Numbered from the stretch's first letter, positions 19,495 to 28,715 are shown. The stretch: 60,785 nt of DNA from Clostridium sp. OF09-36 (GCF_003481985.1 NZ_QUMD01000020.1:1-60785); one strand, 5' to 3'. A program made the numbers and translations. Notes: a model not told the origin generated them from the letters alone.

Positions 19495-20619
19495 TTAATC
19501 TACCATGATATCGTTGAACTTTTCGATATTGGCTTCCTTCTCATTTGCTGCCCAGTCAAAGTCGTAATCTACTAATACCAGATCATCCAGTTTTGCCATA
19601 CCTTCGCCAACTTCCATATCGCTTCGTACCGGACGGCGTCCCCAGTTCTGGCTCTGCTCGGTCTGGCATTCTTTGGAAGTAACGAAATCGATGAAGAGTT
19701 TTGCATTTTCTTCGTTCGGGCATCCCTTAACCAGTGCTACACCATCCGGAACTGCGCTGGTACCATCTTTCGGATATACAAATCCTACAGAAGGATCGTC
19801 TGCGTATTTGATCGCAGATTTCTCAATGGTAATACCTACATAGAACTCACCGTCTGCAACCATCTTGTGGCACTTACCGGAAGAGTCAACGATCTTGCCA
19901 TCCAGGTTATCGTACAGCTGTTTGATGAAATCCCAGCCTTTTTCCTTACCGCCGTGACCCAGGATCATGGTACATAACTGGGTGTATGCGGAACCGGATT
20001 TGGACGGCAGGCAGTATGCAATTTTGCCTTTCCATTCTGGCTTGGTTAAGTCTTCCCAGGACTCCGGAATGGTCAGTCCGTCTTTCTCGATCAGGTCCTT
20101 ATTATAGAAGATAACCATCGGAAGCGGGCTCTCACCGATCCAGTAACCATCCGGATCCTTGTAAGCGTCGCCGATGAATTCGTCGTTTGCACATACATAC
20201 GGCTCGAAATATTCCTTGAATGCTGCCAGAGAGTCAGCACCACCGCCCCAGAGTACATCTGCGATCGGGTTTGCAGACTCTGCTGCGATTCGGTTGCACA
20301 GCTCGCCAGTTCCGGCTGCTACTACCTCAACCTTGACATTCGGATATTTCTCCATGAACAGGTTTACGCCTGCATTCAGCGGATCTGCATCGTGCGGGGA
20401 GTAAACAACAACGCTTCCGGTATAATCTTCCGGCGCTTTCTCTGCCTTTTCTTCCTTGGAAGCATCCTTTTCCTCTGCTTTGCTTTCCTCTGCCTTTGTC
20501 TCCTCCGCTTTGGTCTCTGCCGGTGCTGCCGTTGTCTCTGCTGCCTTTCCTCCGCCACAGGCGGTTACGCTCAGTGCCATCAGTGCTGCCAATGATGCTG
20601 CTAACCAACGTTTTTTCAT
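19495..20619 (-). CDS. Lipoprotein solute-binding protein of the ferric/sugar-phosphate type (AfuA/FbpA-like)
   Basis: A 374-residue exported lipoprotein. The lipobox is SVTACGGG, followed by a very Lys/Glu/Ala-rich linker (about 30-65). The binding domain begins VVVYSPHDADPLNAGVNLF and contains ADVLWGGGADSLAAF, IFYNKDLIEKDGL and AIKYADDPSVGFVYPKDGT, typical of iron(III)/AfuA-type proteins. The start at 20619 has AGGAGAGG upstream. It is the first gene of the importer operon. The proteins were named for iron, but AfuA and HptA relatives bind hexose phosphates; the neighbouring phosphohexomutase favours the latter. The ligand is not proven. Confidence 0.9.
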   Translation of the reverse strand: MKKRWLAASLAALMALSVTACGGGKAAETTAAPAETKAEETKAEESKAEEKDASKEEKAEKAPEDYTGSVVVYSPHDADPLNAGVNLFMEKYPNVKVEVVAAGTGELCNRIAAESANPIADVLWGGGADSLAAFKEYFEPYVCANDEFIGDAYKDPDGYWIGESPLPMVIFYNKDLIEKDGLTIPESWEDLTKPEWKGKIAYCLPSKSGSAYTQLCTMILGHGGKEKGWDFIKQLYDNLDGKIVDSSGKCHKMVADGEFYVGITIEKSAIKYADDPSVGFVYPKDGTSAVPDGVALVKGCPNEENAKLFIDFVTSKECQTEQSQNWGRRPVRSDMEVGEGMAKLDDLVLVDYDFDWAANEKEANIEKFNDIMVD

Positions 20620-20751
20620 AATACCCTCTCCTTTTCTTTGTTTTTGTTCCTGGGTTATCACGTTCCATGGGAAAGGTCCGCTCCTGCTTACGCTGTGCGT
20701 CCGGTCATAATCGTCCGCACCGGTCAGCAGTGTGCATTTTCCTGTTCCAGA

Positions 20752-20820
20752 TGTCTTTATTATATGCTGTCTTTGTGCGTTTTTCCATTTGTATTTCTGA
20801 CTTTTCTTTTGTTATTCTGA
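20752..20820 (-). promoter_or_regulatory. Activator-type promoter of the importer operon
   Basis: Minus-strand TATAAT is at 20764-20759 with no good -35. Just upstream lie two direct repeats, plus-strand GTATTTCTGA at 20791-20800 and GTTATTCTGA at 20811-20820, exactly 20 bp apart and eight of ten bases identical. Direct repeats about two helical turns apart next to a weak -35 are the usual layout for AraC-type activators. The AraC-type regulator at 11212-11972 is the obvious candidate. The rest of the 425-bp gap 20620-21044 shows nothing else. Confidence 0.5.
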
Positions 20821-21044
20821 ACTTTGTATATTATTTTTGTTGTTTCTTTTTCTCTTTTGTGCATTTTTACACATGCTTTTCCATTCATTTTCTGTATCTC
20901 TGCCATACAAAATAAAACACTTCCAGGCACAACTTCCTATGAAAAAAAAGACCCGCCACCAGGCAGATCTCCTTTTTCTCTTTCGATATGCAGTTTTCTT
21001 ATCATTTTCCGCTTCCGTCCACGCATGCGTATCCGGCAACGTTC

Positions 21045-21545
21045 TTACACTTCATCTTTCCAGTGCAGGCGGTGCAGATGTCCTTCCATGTTCATCTTCT
21101 CAAATCCATTCTGACGCAGTGCCTCATACAGCACGATCGCCACGGAATTGGAAAGATTTAAGGAGCGGATGTCTCCCCACATCGGGATCCGCACACAGTT
21201 TTCCTTGTGCTCTACCAGAATCTCTTCCGGTATCCCGGCGCTTTCCTTGCCAAACATGATATAGCAGTCCGGTTCGTACTCCACATCCGTGTAGGTTTTC
21301 GGTGCCTTGGTCGTTGCCATGTAGATTTTCGCGCCCGGATTGCGGTCCAGAAAATCCTGGAAATCGGAATACACGGTAACATCCAGCTTATCCCAGTAGT
21401 CCAGTCCGGCACGCTTTACTGCCTTTTCATTCAGCTTAAAACCCAGCGGCTCGATCAAATGTAAGCGGGTATTCGTTGCGACACAGGTACGCCCGATATT
21501 TCCGGTGTTCATCGGCATTTCCGGCTCAAATAATACAATGTTCAT
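21045..21545 (-). CDS. trmL: tRNA (cytidine(34)-2'-O)-methyltransferase TrmL
   Basis: A 166-residue SPOUT-fold enzyme that methylates the ribose at the wobble base of tRNA-Leu. It starts MNIVLFEPEMPMNTGNIGR. The knot motifs are seen as IMFGKESAGIPEEIL and RIPMWGDIRSLNLSNSVAI. Length is standard. It lies seven bases behind the aminotransferase gene on the same strand and is probably the last gene of that transcript. Confidence 0.93.
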   Translation of the reverse strand: MNIVLFEPEMPMNTGNIGRTCVATNTRLHLIEPLGFKLNEKAVKRAGLDYWDKLDVTVYSDFQDFLDRNPGAKIYMATTKAPKTYTDVEYEPDCYIMFGKESAGIPEEILVEHKENCVRIPMWGDIRSLNLSNSVAIVLYEALRQNGFEKMNMEGHLHRLHWKDEV

Positions 21546-21551
21546 TTCGTT

Positions 21552-22727
21552 TTACTCCGTTTTTCCGTCCAGGCGGTCCACAAACCGTTTGATGCGGCTA
21601 AGGGCCTCCTTTAAACTCTTTAAGGAATACGCATAGGACACACGGAGGAAGCCTTCTCCGCAGTCTCCAAATGCAGTTCCCGGGACCACTGCTACTTTTT
21701 CTTCGCGCAAAAGCCGGGTCGCAAACTCTTCGGAAGTCATGCCGAAGCGTTTGATGCTCGGGAACATATAGAATGCACCCTGCGGCTCAAAGCAATCCAG
21801 CCCCATCTCCGCAAAGGCGTTCATCAGATAACGGCGTCTCTGGTCGTAGGATTCCCGCATGTGCTGTACGTCTTCATCGCCATTGCGCAGCGCTTCCACT
21901 GCCGCGTACTGACTCGTCGTCGGTGCACACATGATCGCATACTGGTGGATCTTTAACATCTGTTTTAAGATCAGCTCCGATGCGCAGGCATAGCCCAGAC
22001 GCCATCCGGTCATGGCAAATGCCTTGGAAAAGCCGTTGATCAGAACGGTGCGCTCTTTCATGCCAGGCAGGGAAGCGATCGTCACATGGTCTTCCTTTGC
22101 GTAGGTCAGCTCCGAATAGATCTCATCGGAAATGACGTAAAGATCTTTCTCAATGACAATCTCTGCGATCTTCTCCAGATCCTCCCGCTCCATGATCGCA
22201 CCGGTCGGGTTATTCGGGAACGGCAGTACCAGGATCTTGGTCTTCGGCGTAATCTTCTCTAACAGTTTTTCCGGAGTCAGACGGAAGTTGTCCTTTTCTT
22301 CCAGTTCAATGATGACCGGAACACCGTCTGCCAGAACACAGCACGGAGTATAGGAAACATAGCTTGGCTGCGGGATCAGTACTTCATCGCCCGGATCGAT
22401 CATGGCACGCATAGCCGCATCGATCGCTTCACTGCCACCCACAGTTACCATGATCTCATGGTCCGGATCATAGCAGACATTGCAGCGGCGCTCCAGATAA
22501 TTGTGGATCTCAATCTTTAAATCCTTTAAACCTGCATTGGAGGTATAAAAGGTACGGCCCTTTTCCAGGGAATAAATGCCTTCCTCGCGGATGTGCCACG
22601 GCGTGTCGAAGTCCGGCTCGCCCACACCAAGGGAGATAGCATCCTTCATCTCACTGACGATATCAAAAAATTTACGGATCCCGGACGGCGGGATGGAAAC
22701 GATTTTTTCATTTAATGGGTTTCTCAC
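21552..22727 (-). CDS. Class I/II PLP-dependent aminotransferase
   Basis: A 391-residue fold-type I aminotransferase. The cofactor lysine is in NGFSKAFAMTGWRLGY, the PFPNNPTGA motif contacts the substrate, and the C-terminal arginine motif is in GFLRVSYAYS. It overlaps the stop of the Lrp-type regulator by four bases (ATGA), so the two are translated together. Pairing with an Lrp/AsnC regulator suggests an amino-acid substrate (aromatic or aspartate type), but the sequence does not decide which. Confidence 0.9.
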   Translation of the reverse strand: MRNPLNEKIVSIPPSGIRKFFDIVSEMKDAISLGVGEPDFDTPWHIREEGIYSLEKGRTFYTSNAGLKDLKIEIHNYLERRCNVCYDPDHEIMVTVGGSEAIDAAMRAMIDPGDEVLIPQPSYVSYTPCCVLADGVPVIIELEEKDNFRLTPEKLLEKITPKTKILVLPFPNNPTGAIMEREDLEKIAEIVIEKDLYVISDEIYSELTYAKEDHVTIASLPGMKERTVLINGFSKAFAMTGWRLGYACASELILKQMLKIHQYAIMCAPTTSQYAAVEALRNGDEDVQHMRESYDQRRRYLMNAFAEMGLDCFEPQGAFYMFPSIKRFGMTSEEFATRLLREEKVAVVPGTAFGDCGEGFLRVSYAYSLKSLKEALSRIKRFVDRLDGKTE

Positions 22728-23206
22728 GGTGTAATCAGCATCCTTTCATCCTGGACCTCGTCGCAGAGAATGGTTCCGTGGTCCTTATATTTTTTCAGTA
22801 CAAAATGGGTTGCAGTGCTTAAGACCGAATCAAGCGGTGCCAGCTTGTCGGATACAAACTGTGCAACCTGGCGCATGGTCTTGCCCTCAATAAACACGGT
22901 AAAATCAAATGCTCCAGACATTAAGTATACGGCATTGACCTCGCTGTACTGGTAGATGCGCTCTGCAATCTTGTCGAATCCCATGCCGCGCTGGGGAGTT
23001 ACTTTTACCTCGATCAGCGCAACGACCTTCTCCTCACTGGTGTTGTCCCAGTTGATCAGGGTGTGGTAACCACAGATAATATGTTCTTTCTCCATCTCGG
23101 CAATCTCATTGGCGACCGCGACTTCGCTCTCCCCTAAAAGAATCGCCAGGTCATGGATATCGATTCTGCTGTTTTTTTCGATTACCGCCAAAATTTTCTC
23201 TCTCAT
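22724..23206 (-). CDS. Lrp/AsnC-family transcriptional regulator
   Basis: A 160-residue regulator with an N-terminal helix-turn-helix (IDIHDLAILLGESEVAVANEI) and a C-terminal RAM domain (VVALIEVKVTP, YLMSGAFDFTVFIEG) that forms multimers and binds amino acids. The ATG at 23206 is chosen because AAGGAGG precedes it. It overlaps the downstream aminotransferase gene and probably controls it. Confidence 0.9.
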   Translation of the reverse strand: MREKILAVIEKNSRIDIHDLAILLGESEVAVANEIAEMEKEHIICGYHTLINWDNTSEEKVVALIEVKVTPQRGMGFDKIAERIYQYSEVNAVYLMSGAFDFTVFIEGKTMRQVAQFVSDKLAPLDSVLSTATHFVLKKYKDHGTILCDEVQDERMLITP

Positions 23207-23313
23207 TTTTGATTGCCTCCTTGTATAATTGTGTAAATCCTGCAGTTGCAACATGATTCCTGTTCACATGGAAAATCCTGTGCAGCTGCGATATATAGGG
23301 AATCCCGATCTTT

Positions 23314-24000
23314 TCAGGCGAAAAAACCGGGAATCACTTTCGTTATTTCATCAGGCTGGGGACGCTCTAAAAATCCCCGTCCTTCCTGCACGACCATTTC
23401 CCGTGCAATGCCTTTGTTCACCCGGCCAATAACCTGTGCCGGAATGTTTTTTTCTGCCAGTGCACGCACCAGCTGACCGCCGTTTTCGGCAGTCAAAAGG
23501 ATGCAGCCCTGGCTGTAAAGCCGGTACGGATTTAACTCCAGGCGCTCACAGACCTCCACCGTCTCCTGGCGGATGGGGATCTGGCGCAGATAAAACTCCA
23601 CGCCGGTCTCATAGGCGCCGGTCAGATTCCAGATGGCAGTTAAGATGCCGCCTTCCCCGGCCGGTTCCCACTCTGTGGCACCAAGACTTTTCCAGAAAGT
23701 TCCATCATATGCGGTTTCTGGTTCCAGATCCTGTTTCTGCACCGCAGACGTGCCAGCCAACTGTGCTGCCACTTCAGCCAGACCTGCTGTTTCCTGCGCA
23801 CTTTCTGCTGTCACTGGCACAAGGTACTGACTGCATTCCGCGATCTCATCCATATATTCACCGGAAAACCAATGGGAAAGCTCTTCTTTCTTTGTTTCCA
23901 CCAGCTTCAAAGTTCCCGCGAGACCCGCATAACCTGCAACCACCAGATCCTGTCCGGGGTGCAAAAGTCCCGTGTTCTCGCGCTCAATTCTTCGCATCAT
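23314..24000 (-). CDS. AIR-synthase (PurM/HypE-like) C-terminal-domain protein, half length
   Basis: A 228-residue protein that matches the second half of HypE/ThiL-like AIR-synthase proteins. It begins with the PGQDLVVAGYAGLAGT segment that normally follows the N-terminal ATP-binding domain. It keeps GVEFYLRQIPIRQETVEVCERL and the C-terminal NIPAQVIGRVNKG. The N-terminal ATP-binding PurM domain is absent, and the usual HDVTEGG motif reads EPAGEGG. A loop insert (about 68-108) is unusual. It may be a stable degenerate form or a partial gene; the upstream 150 bp hold only repeat elements. The ribosome site is weak. Confidence 0.75.
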   Translation of the reverse strand: MMRRIERENTGLLHPGQDLVVAGYAGLAGTLKLVETKKEELSHWFSGEYMDEIAECSQYLVPVTAESAQETAGLAEVAAQLAGTSAVQKQDLEPETAYDGTFWKSLGATEWEPAGEGGILTAIWNLTGAYETGVEFYLRQIPIRQETVEVCERLELNPYRLYSQGCILLTAENGGQLVRALAEKNIPAQVIGRVNKGIAREMVVQEGRGFLERPQPDEITKVIPGFFA

Positions 24001-24038
24001 AATATTTCAATCCTTTTTCTGTTCGGAAGCATGCCATT

Positions 24039-24131
24039 GTTGCTGTGCACGCACGCGTGCCTGGCAACGGGATTTTGCCGATGCTTCGCATTCCAATCCT
24101 CATTCCGGTTCACGCGTGCGTGCCCAGCAAC
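24039..24131. repeat. Rearranged copy of the dispersed repeat: two head hairpins
   Basis: The first part (24039-24095) has a head hairpin followed by the GGGATTTTGCCGATGCTTCG segment of the full element, which breaks off at GCATTCC. The second part (24107-24131) is another head hairpin ending GTGCCCAGCAAC. The tail is missing. It fills most of the gap between the AIR-synthase-like gene and the VanW gene. Confidence 0.7.
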
Positions 24132-24153
24132 AAAAGCCTTACAAGACTCCGGA

Positions 24154-25722
24154 TTATTCCGGCTGCGATGCATTTTCAACTGGTGCTGCCGCCTCACCGG
24201 GTCCTCCGGCTGAAGCTTCGCCCGCAGACGCATTTGCTGTTCCCGGTCCCACCACCTGGCTTTGCTCAGGCTGGGTTGCCGGTGCTGCAGTTTCCGCCGA
24301 TGCGGCGGTCTCAGGTGTATGTTCTGCCGAAGTTTCCGCCGACGTGTTTTCTGCAGGAGTTTCCACAGGCTGAGCCGGTGTCTCTGCCGGCGCTGCCGGT
24401 CCTACCAGAACAATGGCCTTAGACGGATTGTAGGTGTCGGTATGCAGGATGGTGCGCTCTTTCTCCACACCATCTACCGTTACCACCTTCCACAGTCTGG
24501 ATTTGTAACCGATATGTGCTGACTGAACCTGCTTCGTCTGTCCCGGGCGAAGCGAATTGTCTACCTTTCGCTGCGGCTCACCAGGATCGGTCTTGCTTAT
24601 CGTCTCGGAAATGTACTCTACCTTCCGATTTGTCGGACGTGTTTCCTTTCCGTAGATCGTAAAGGTCAGCGTTTTCCCCGCTGTCGTTCCCTCGATATAG
24701 ATCGGGGTACTGTAGTTATTCGTGATCTTAATATCCTTATAGGTTCCGGCAATCGCCGCATCCATGGATGGTTTCACATAGGTGACGATCATGGAATGGT
24801 TCTGCCGCTGGGTGATTTCCAGTTCTGCTTCCAGTGATGCGTCATAAAGCGTGGTTGCGATCTGGCAGACACCGCCGCCAACGCTGTCCACAACCTGGCC
24901 ATTCTCATACGCCGCTGCCGTAAAATAACCGTTTTCGATGGTAAACGGATGCATGCACTCGTAACCCGATAAGGTTTCCCCCGGCATCAGCACATGGCCG
25001 TTGATCTTGGAAACACCATTTGCAATGTTTCCGGAGCGTGATGCACCGCTGCTTGCATAAGCCGTCGTGCAGGTACCAAGCACATCGGAAATGGAAGCAA
25101 GGTCTTCTTTTTTGATTTTCGGTTCTCCTACAATGATCACCGCATCGGCTGTCACTTCTGCCAAATCTTCTGCCAGCGCCTCATTCAGCTTCTCGATGGT
25201 TGCTTTGGTGTCGACAGTCTTTCCTGTCTGTTCTTCTGTAATCTCAAATTTTCCGTTTTTCCGCGTAATGACTGCATCCTTCGGTTCATCGACCAGCCCT
25301 GCACACTTCGCATCGATCAGCATCTGGACTGACGCTTCGTCGACCTGTGCATCCAGCGGAATATGAACCGGCTCCTTTTCCAGATCCTTGCGCTCCATAT
25401 ACTGCCGGATCAGACAGCCACCGGCCGCATAATCTTCTGCTTCTTCCAGTGCATCTTCGTTTCCGCAGGCATACCCCAGCTCTTTTGCCGTTGTCTTAAC
25501 CTCGGTTCCATCGACACGCAGTGTCACGGTGCGCGCCTCCAGCTCAGACAGATACTGGGAAAATCCTTTCTCCGCCTGTTCTTTTGTCAATCCACCAAGG
25601 GAAAAATCCCCTACATAAATACCATCCGGATATGCTGCTTCTTTTGCGTAAGCAGGGAATGCCACTGCACTCCCCAGGGCTGCCACCAACGTCAGTCCCC
25701 CAAGCAGATTCCATATTTTCAT
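24154..25722 (-). CDS. Secreted VanW-family protein with peptidoglycan-binding and G5 domains
   Basis: A 522-residue exported protein. A signal peptide (ending about 27 at PAYAKEA) leads to a peptidoglycan-binding-4 type region (about 55-200), a VanW domain (about 220-345, with AAAYENGQVVDSVGGGVCQI and ATTLYDASLEAELEI), and a G5 domain (about 360-430). The last 80 residues are a low-complexity Ala/Glu/Pro/Thr tail. The family acts at the cell wall but its reaction is not known. The start has GGGAG upstream. It is followed by a repeat-filled gap. Confidence 0.9.
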   Translation of the reverse strand: MKIWNLLGGLTLVAALGSAVAFPAYAKEAAYPDGIYVGDFSLGGLTKEQAEKGFSQYLSELEARTVTLRVDGTEVKTTAKELGYACGNEDALEEAEDYAAGGCLIRQYMERKDLEKEPVHIPLDAQVDEASVQMLIDAKCAGLVDEPKDAVITRKNGKFEITEEQTGKTVDTKATIEKLNEALAEDLAEVTADAVIIVGEPKIKKEDLASISDVLGTCTTAYASSGASRSGNIANGVSKINGHVLMPGETLSGYECMHPFTIENGYFTAAAYENGQVVDSVGGGVCQIATTLYDASLEAELEITQRQNHSMIVTYVKPSMDAAIAGTYKDIKITNNYSTPIYIEGTTAGKTLTFTIYGKETRPTNRKVEYISETISKTDPGEPQRKVDNSLRPGQTKQVQSAHIGYKSRLWKVVTVDGVEKERTILHTDTYNPSKAIVLVGPAAPAETPAQPVETPAENTSAETSAEHTPETAASAETAAPATQPEQSQVVGPGTANASAGEASAGGPGEAAAPVENASQPE

Positions 25723-25810
25723 AAACTTCTCCCTTTGCTGCTCACATACTATAGCTTAAACTCACGGATCCCGCACTTCGTGCTCTACTACCTGCTGACG
25801 CAGGAATCCA

Positions 25811-25918
25811 TTACATCATGACAGACAGTGCCATCGGCGCAACCATAGCCACGATCAGGATTACGATCACAATACCCATGATAATGCGGGCTTTCTTATT
25901 GTTATGCATATTCATCAT
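25811..25918 (-). CDS. 35-residue single-span membrane peptide
   Basis: A short frame with AGAGGTG eight bases before ATG encodes MMNMHNNKKARIIM followed by an Ile/Val-rich helix (about 13-28) and an AP kink. The layout (positive short N-terminus, one membrane helix, tiny tail) is that of bacterial small membrane proteins. It lies between the exonuclease terminator and the VanW gene. The coding claim rests on the ribosome site and on the clear helix. I do not recognise a family. Confidence 0.65.
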   Translation of the reverse strand: MMNMHNNKKARIIMGIVIVILIVAMVAPMALSVMM

Positions 25919-25937
25919 AATGAATCACCTCTTCTAA

Positions 25938-25974
25938 AAAATAGGACCAGCCCTGTCTAAGGGGCCGGTTTTTT
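25938..25974 (-). terminator. Terminator after the exonuclease gene
   Basis: An imperfect GC-rich stem (ACCGGCCCC with a GGGCTGGT partner) is flanked by T-runs on both strands. It touches the stop codon of the exonuclease and separates it from the small membrane peptide. Confidence 0.6.
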
Positions 25975-26821
25975 AAGTTTGCTTCATGGAGATCCGCCCA
26001 TATTTCGATATGATCTTATCGGTGATACGGGAAATCTCATTCCTGCTCAGATAGTCAATCTGCACAGGTAAATCTATTTTATGATATTTTAGTAAATACC
26101 GCAAGTCCTCTTTTTGCTTTTTGGATGCGGGCTGTTCCCGCTTTACCTTGTAAATCAGAGGCTCAGCCGCAAATGCTTCCGGCGCCTGCCCTGCATGCTT
26201 CTCCACCAGCTTCTGATACAGCCTGTGGGCATCCAATGCATCGCCCAGTGCGCGGTGGGCGCTCTCCTGTGTAAGACCATAAAAGGCACAGGCTGCTCCC
26301 AGCCGTTTGCTCTCCTCTGCCGGCATAAAACGGCGGCACATCGTCAGCGTGTCGATCCCGTCCTTTTCAAAGGTAAGGCCCTGGTTGACCGCCGCCCGCT
26401 TTAAAAAGCTGTAATCGAAGATGATCCGATGGCCAAGAAGCGGAAGTTCTCCACAGAAATCCAGAAATCCCGGCAGGATGTCCACAAGATCCGGGGCGTT
26501 TTCCAACATATCCCCGGTGATACCTGTCAGTTCCGTGATCCGCGTCTCCAATTCCCGGTGCGGATCGAGCATCGTGTGAAAGCGCCCGGTCTCCTGACCA
26601 GCCTCAACCCGCACAGCCCCGATCTCAATGATCTTATCCTGTTTGGGATTCAGGCCGGTAGTTTCCAGATCCAGCGCGATGTAACTGTTCGGAATCTGAA
26701 TCTGTCTCCCAACCGCCTGCCCCGACTGCAGCCGTATTCCTGCTCCCAGATCGTGCTTCATCTGATCTACTGCGGCATCCTTCTTATTTTCTGCATCCAG
26801 CGTCACATTTTCTCCGCTCAT
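25973..26821 (-). CDS. DnaQ-like DEDDh 3'-5' exonuclease (PolC/epsilon type)
   Basis: A 282-residue protein. The exonuclease motifs are ALDLETTGLNP (Exo I), GHRIIFDYSFL (Exo II) and AHRALGDALDAH (Exo III, DEDDh type with His). The C-terminal 60 residues carry a Lys-rich region and a small helical tail (SRNEISRITDKII). Such stand-alone exonucleases proofread or process DNA or RNA. It starts three bases behind the radical SAM stop, so the two genes are probably co-transcribed. Confidence 0.88.
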   Translation of the reverse strand: MSGENVTLDAENKKDAAVDQMKHDLGAGIRLQSGQAVGRQIQIPNSYIALDLETTGLNPKQDKIIEIGAVRVEAGQETGRFHTMLDPHRELETRITELTGITGDMLENAPDLVDILPGFLDFCGELPLLGHRIIFDYSFLKRAAVNQGLTFEKDGIDTLTMCRRFMPAEESKRLGAACAFYGLTQESAHRALGDALDAHRLYQKLVEKHAGQAPEAFAAEPLIYKVKREQPASKKQKEDLRYLLKYHKIDLPVQIDYLSRNEISRITDKIISKYGRISMKQT

Positions 26822-26823
26822 AC

Positions 26824-28712
26824 TCAGATCCTCCCCAACACCGTCAGCTTCGCATTATGGTTTAACCGGTCCTTCTCCCGGTAATCAAACAGCAAAATTT
26901 CGCCCGAACGCAGCACCTCCACATGAATCTGTGTTCCAAGCGTCCTGAGTTCCGGAACTAACCGTCGGATTTCTTCCTTATAAGGTGCCTGCGCCAGTGC
27001 AAACGCCGGACGGCTCTTGGCATTTTCTCGAAGATACAGATCACACATGAGCGCATCCTCGAATGCACCAGGCTTTTCCTCCCCCACCCTCTGACGGATC
27101 AGATCATGGAAGATTTCATAGCGGGCCAGACGGCTGTGGTTTAACCCGGTCAGATGATTTTCATCATAATACTGCGCCATGTATTCGTACATGGAAAATG
27201 CGTTTCCAAACTCCTGCTCGAACAGCTTTAATGTCTTCAGGAACTGGCGGCTGTTATAGTAAACCTCCACCATATCCTCTACACCTTTTAAGCGCAGCAC
27301 ATCGCTGTAAGGCAGCCATTTGGTAGAAAGCACCTCATACGGTGCCTTTCCCCGGTATTTCAGATCGTACTCCTCTACCTTTTCGTGCATATAAGAGCCT
27401 TTTAACACCTTCAAAAAACCAAGCTGGAACTGCTCCGGTTCCATGGCGTACACATCGTTGAACGAACGCCCGAAGGAATCGTAATCCTCAAAAGGAAGTC
27501 CGGCGATCAGATCCAGATGCTGGTGTACATTTTTCCCTGCATTGATCCGTTCCACCACATAGCGCAGGCGGTCCAGATCCATCTTGCGGCGGATTGCCCG
27601 GATCGTATCCGGTTGGTGCTCTGCACGCCGATCTCCAACTGGATCAGCCCCGGGCGCATCCGGCTGATAAGTTCCAGTTCTTCTTCATCCAGAAGGTCTG
27701 CCGTAATCTCAAAGTGGAAGTTTGTCACACCATTATCATGCTCCAGAATATGCTTCCAGATTGCCATGGCATGACTCTTTTTTGCATTAAAGGTCCGGTC
27801 CACAAACTTTACCTGCGGTACCTTCCGCTCCAAAAAGAAATCCAGCTCCTGAAGCACCAGCTTCACATTGCGGAAGCGGACGGACTTGTCGATGGAGGAC
27901 AGGCAATAACTGCAGGAAAACGGGCAGCCACGGCTGCTCTCGTAATAAACGATCCGGTTTTCAAAGCCATCCAGACTCGGATATAAAAATGGGATCCGGC
28001 TCATATCCATGACTGGACGGATCGGCTGGTCGCAGACGGTTCCGTCTTCGCGTCGATAGGTAAGGCCTGCAACCTTTTGCATCTGTTGCCAGAAATCACC
28101 CGCTTTGTTTTCCCGTTCCATAGCCGGTATCCCATAAGCCTGTATATCAGAGTCTTTATTCTGCCACAGACTCCGCACCGTGCACCCCAGTGTCCGGTAA
28201 CAGTTTAAGAGCCCGGCAAACATCTCTTCGCCTTCGCCCTTCATGACACCAAACACCTCCGGCTCCCTGGTAAGAAGCTCCGGCGCGTCATAGGAAACCT
28301 CCGGACCGCCAAGCCAGATATCGGCATCGGGAAGCACCTTATGAATATCCCGCACCAGATCCAGCGCATAGGAAATATTCCAGATATAGCAGGAAATCCC
28401 GATCAGATCCGGTTTTCTCCGGTAAATATCCTCCAGGATCAGTTCCATCTGGTTGTTGATGGTGTACTCCGCAATTTCCACCTGCATACTGCATCCGGCT
28501 CCCTGTTTTTCTTTTGCAACCTCCGTCAGACCTGCTACAGCAGGAGCAGTCAGCGCTGCCTTCTCAGGCACACAAGGGAGACCATCATCAAACAGATTCT
28601 GGTCTCCCTGTGCTGCTGCCGCGCCCTGGGACTCGGCAAATATTTTTAAGCTGTACACTCCGGGATTGGAGTGGATATATTTGGCATTGATCGCCGTCAA
28701 TAAAAACTTCAT
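26824..28712 (-). CDS. Cobalamin-binding radical SAM protein with DUF4080 domain (one-base frameshift)
   Basis: The N-terminal half holds a B12-binding-like domain (LIGISCYIWN, IWLGGPEVSYD) and the radical SAM cluster motif CPFSCSYC (about residue 240). The C-terminal half (LRYVVERINAGKNVHQHLDL, GLPFEDYDSFGRSF) is in another frame. Adding one base at about 27611 (CCCGG for CCGG) restores STNPDTIRAIRRKMDLDRL and one protein of about 630 residues. A low-complexity insert (about 28-72) lies early in the B12-binding region. The substrate of this family is unknown. It sits directly behind the dCMP deaminase gene. Confidence 0.88.
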
Positions 28713-28715
28713 ACT

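Noticed and set aside
20376..20595. Lys/Glu-rich or Cys/Leu-rich frames over the binding-protein linker
   Set aside because: They are other readings of the low-complexity linker of the solute-binding protein.
11212..20619. The ABC locus as a ferric iron importer
   Set aside because: Not excluded, but the phosphohexomutase and the HptASR-like sensor genes fit sugar phosphates better, and no iron-uptake genes or clear iron box lie in front of its first gene.
24256..24422. Long open frames opposite the Ala/Pro/Glu/Thr tail of the VanW protein
   Set aside because: They are shadows caused by the repetitive codon pattern of the tail and have no ribosome site or family resemblance.
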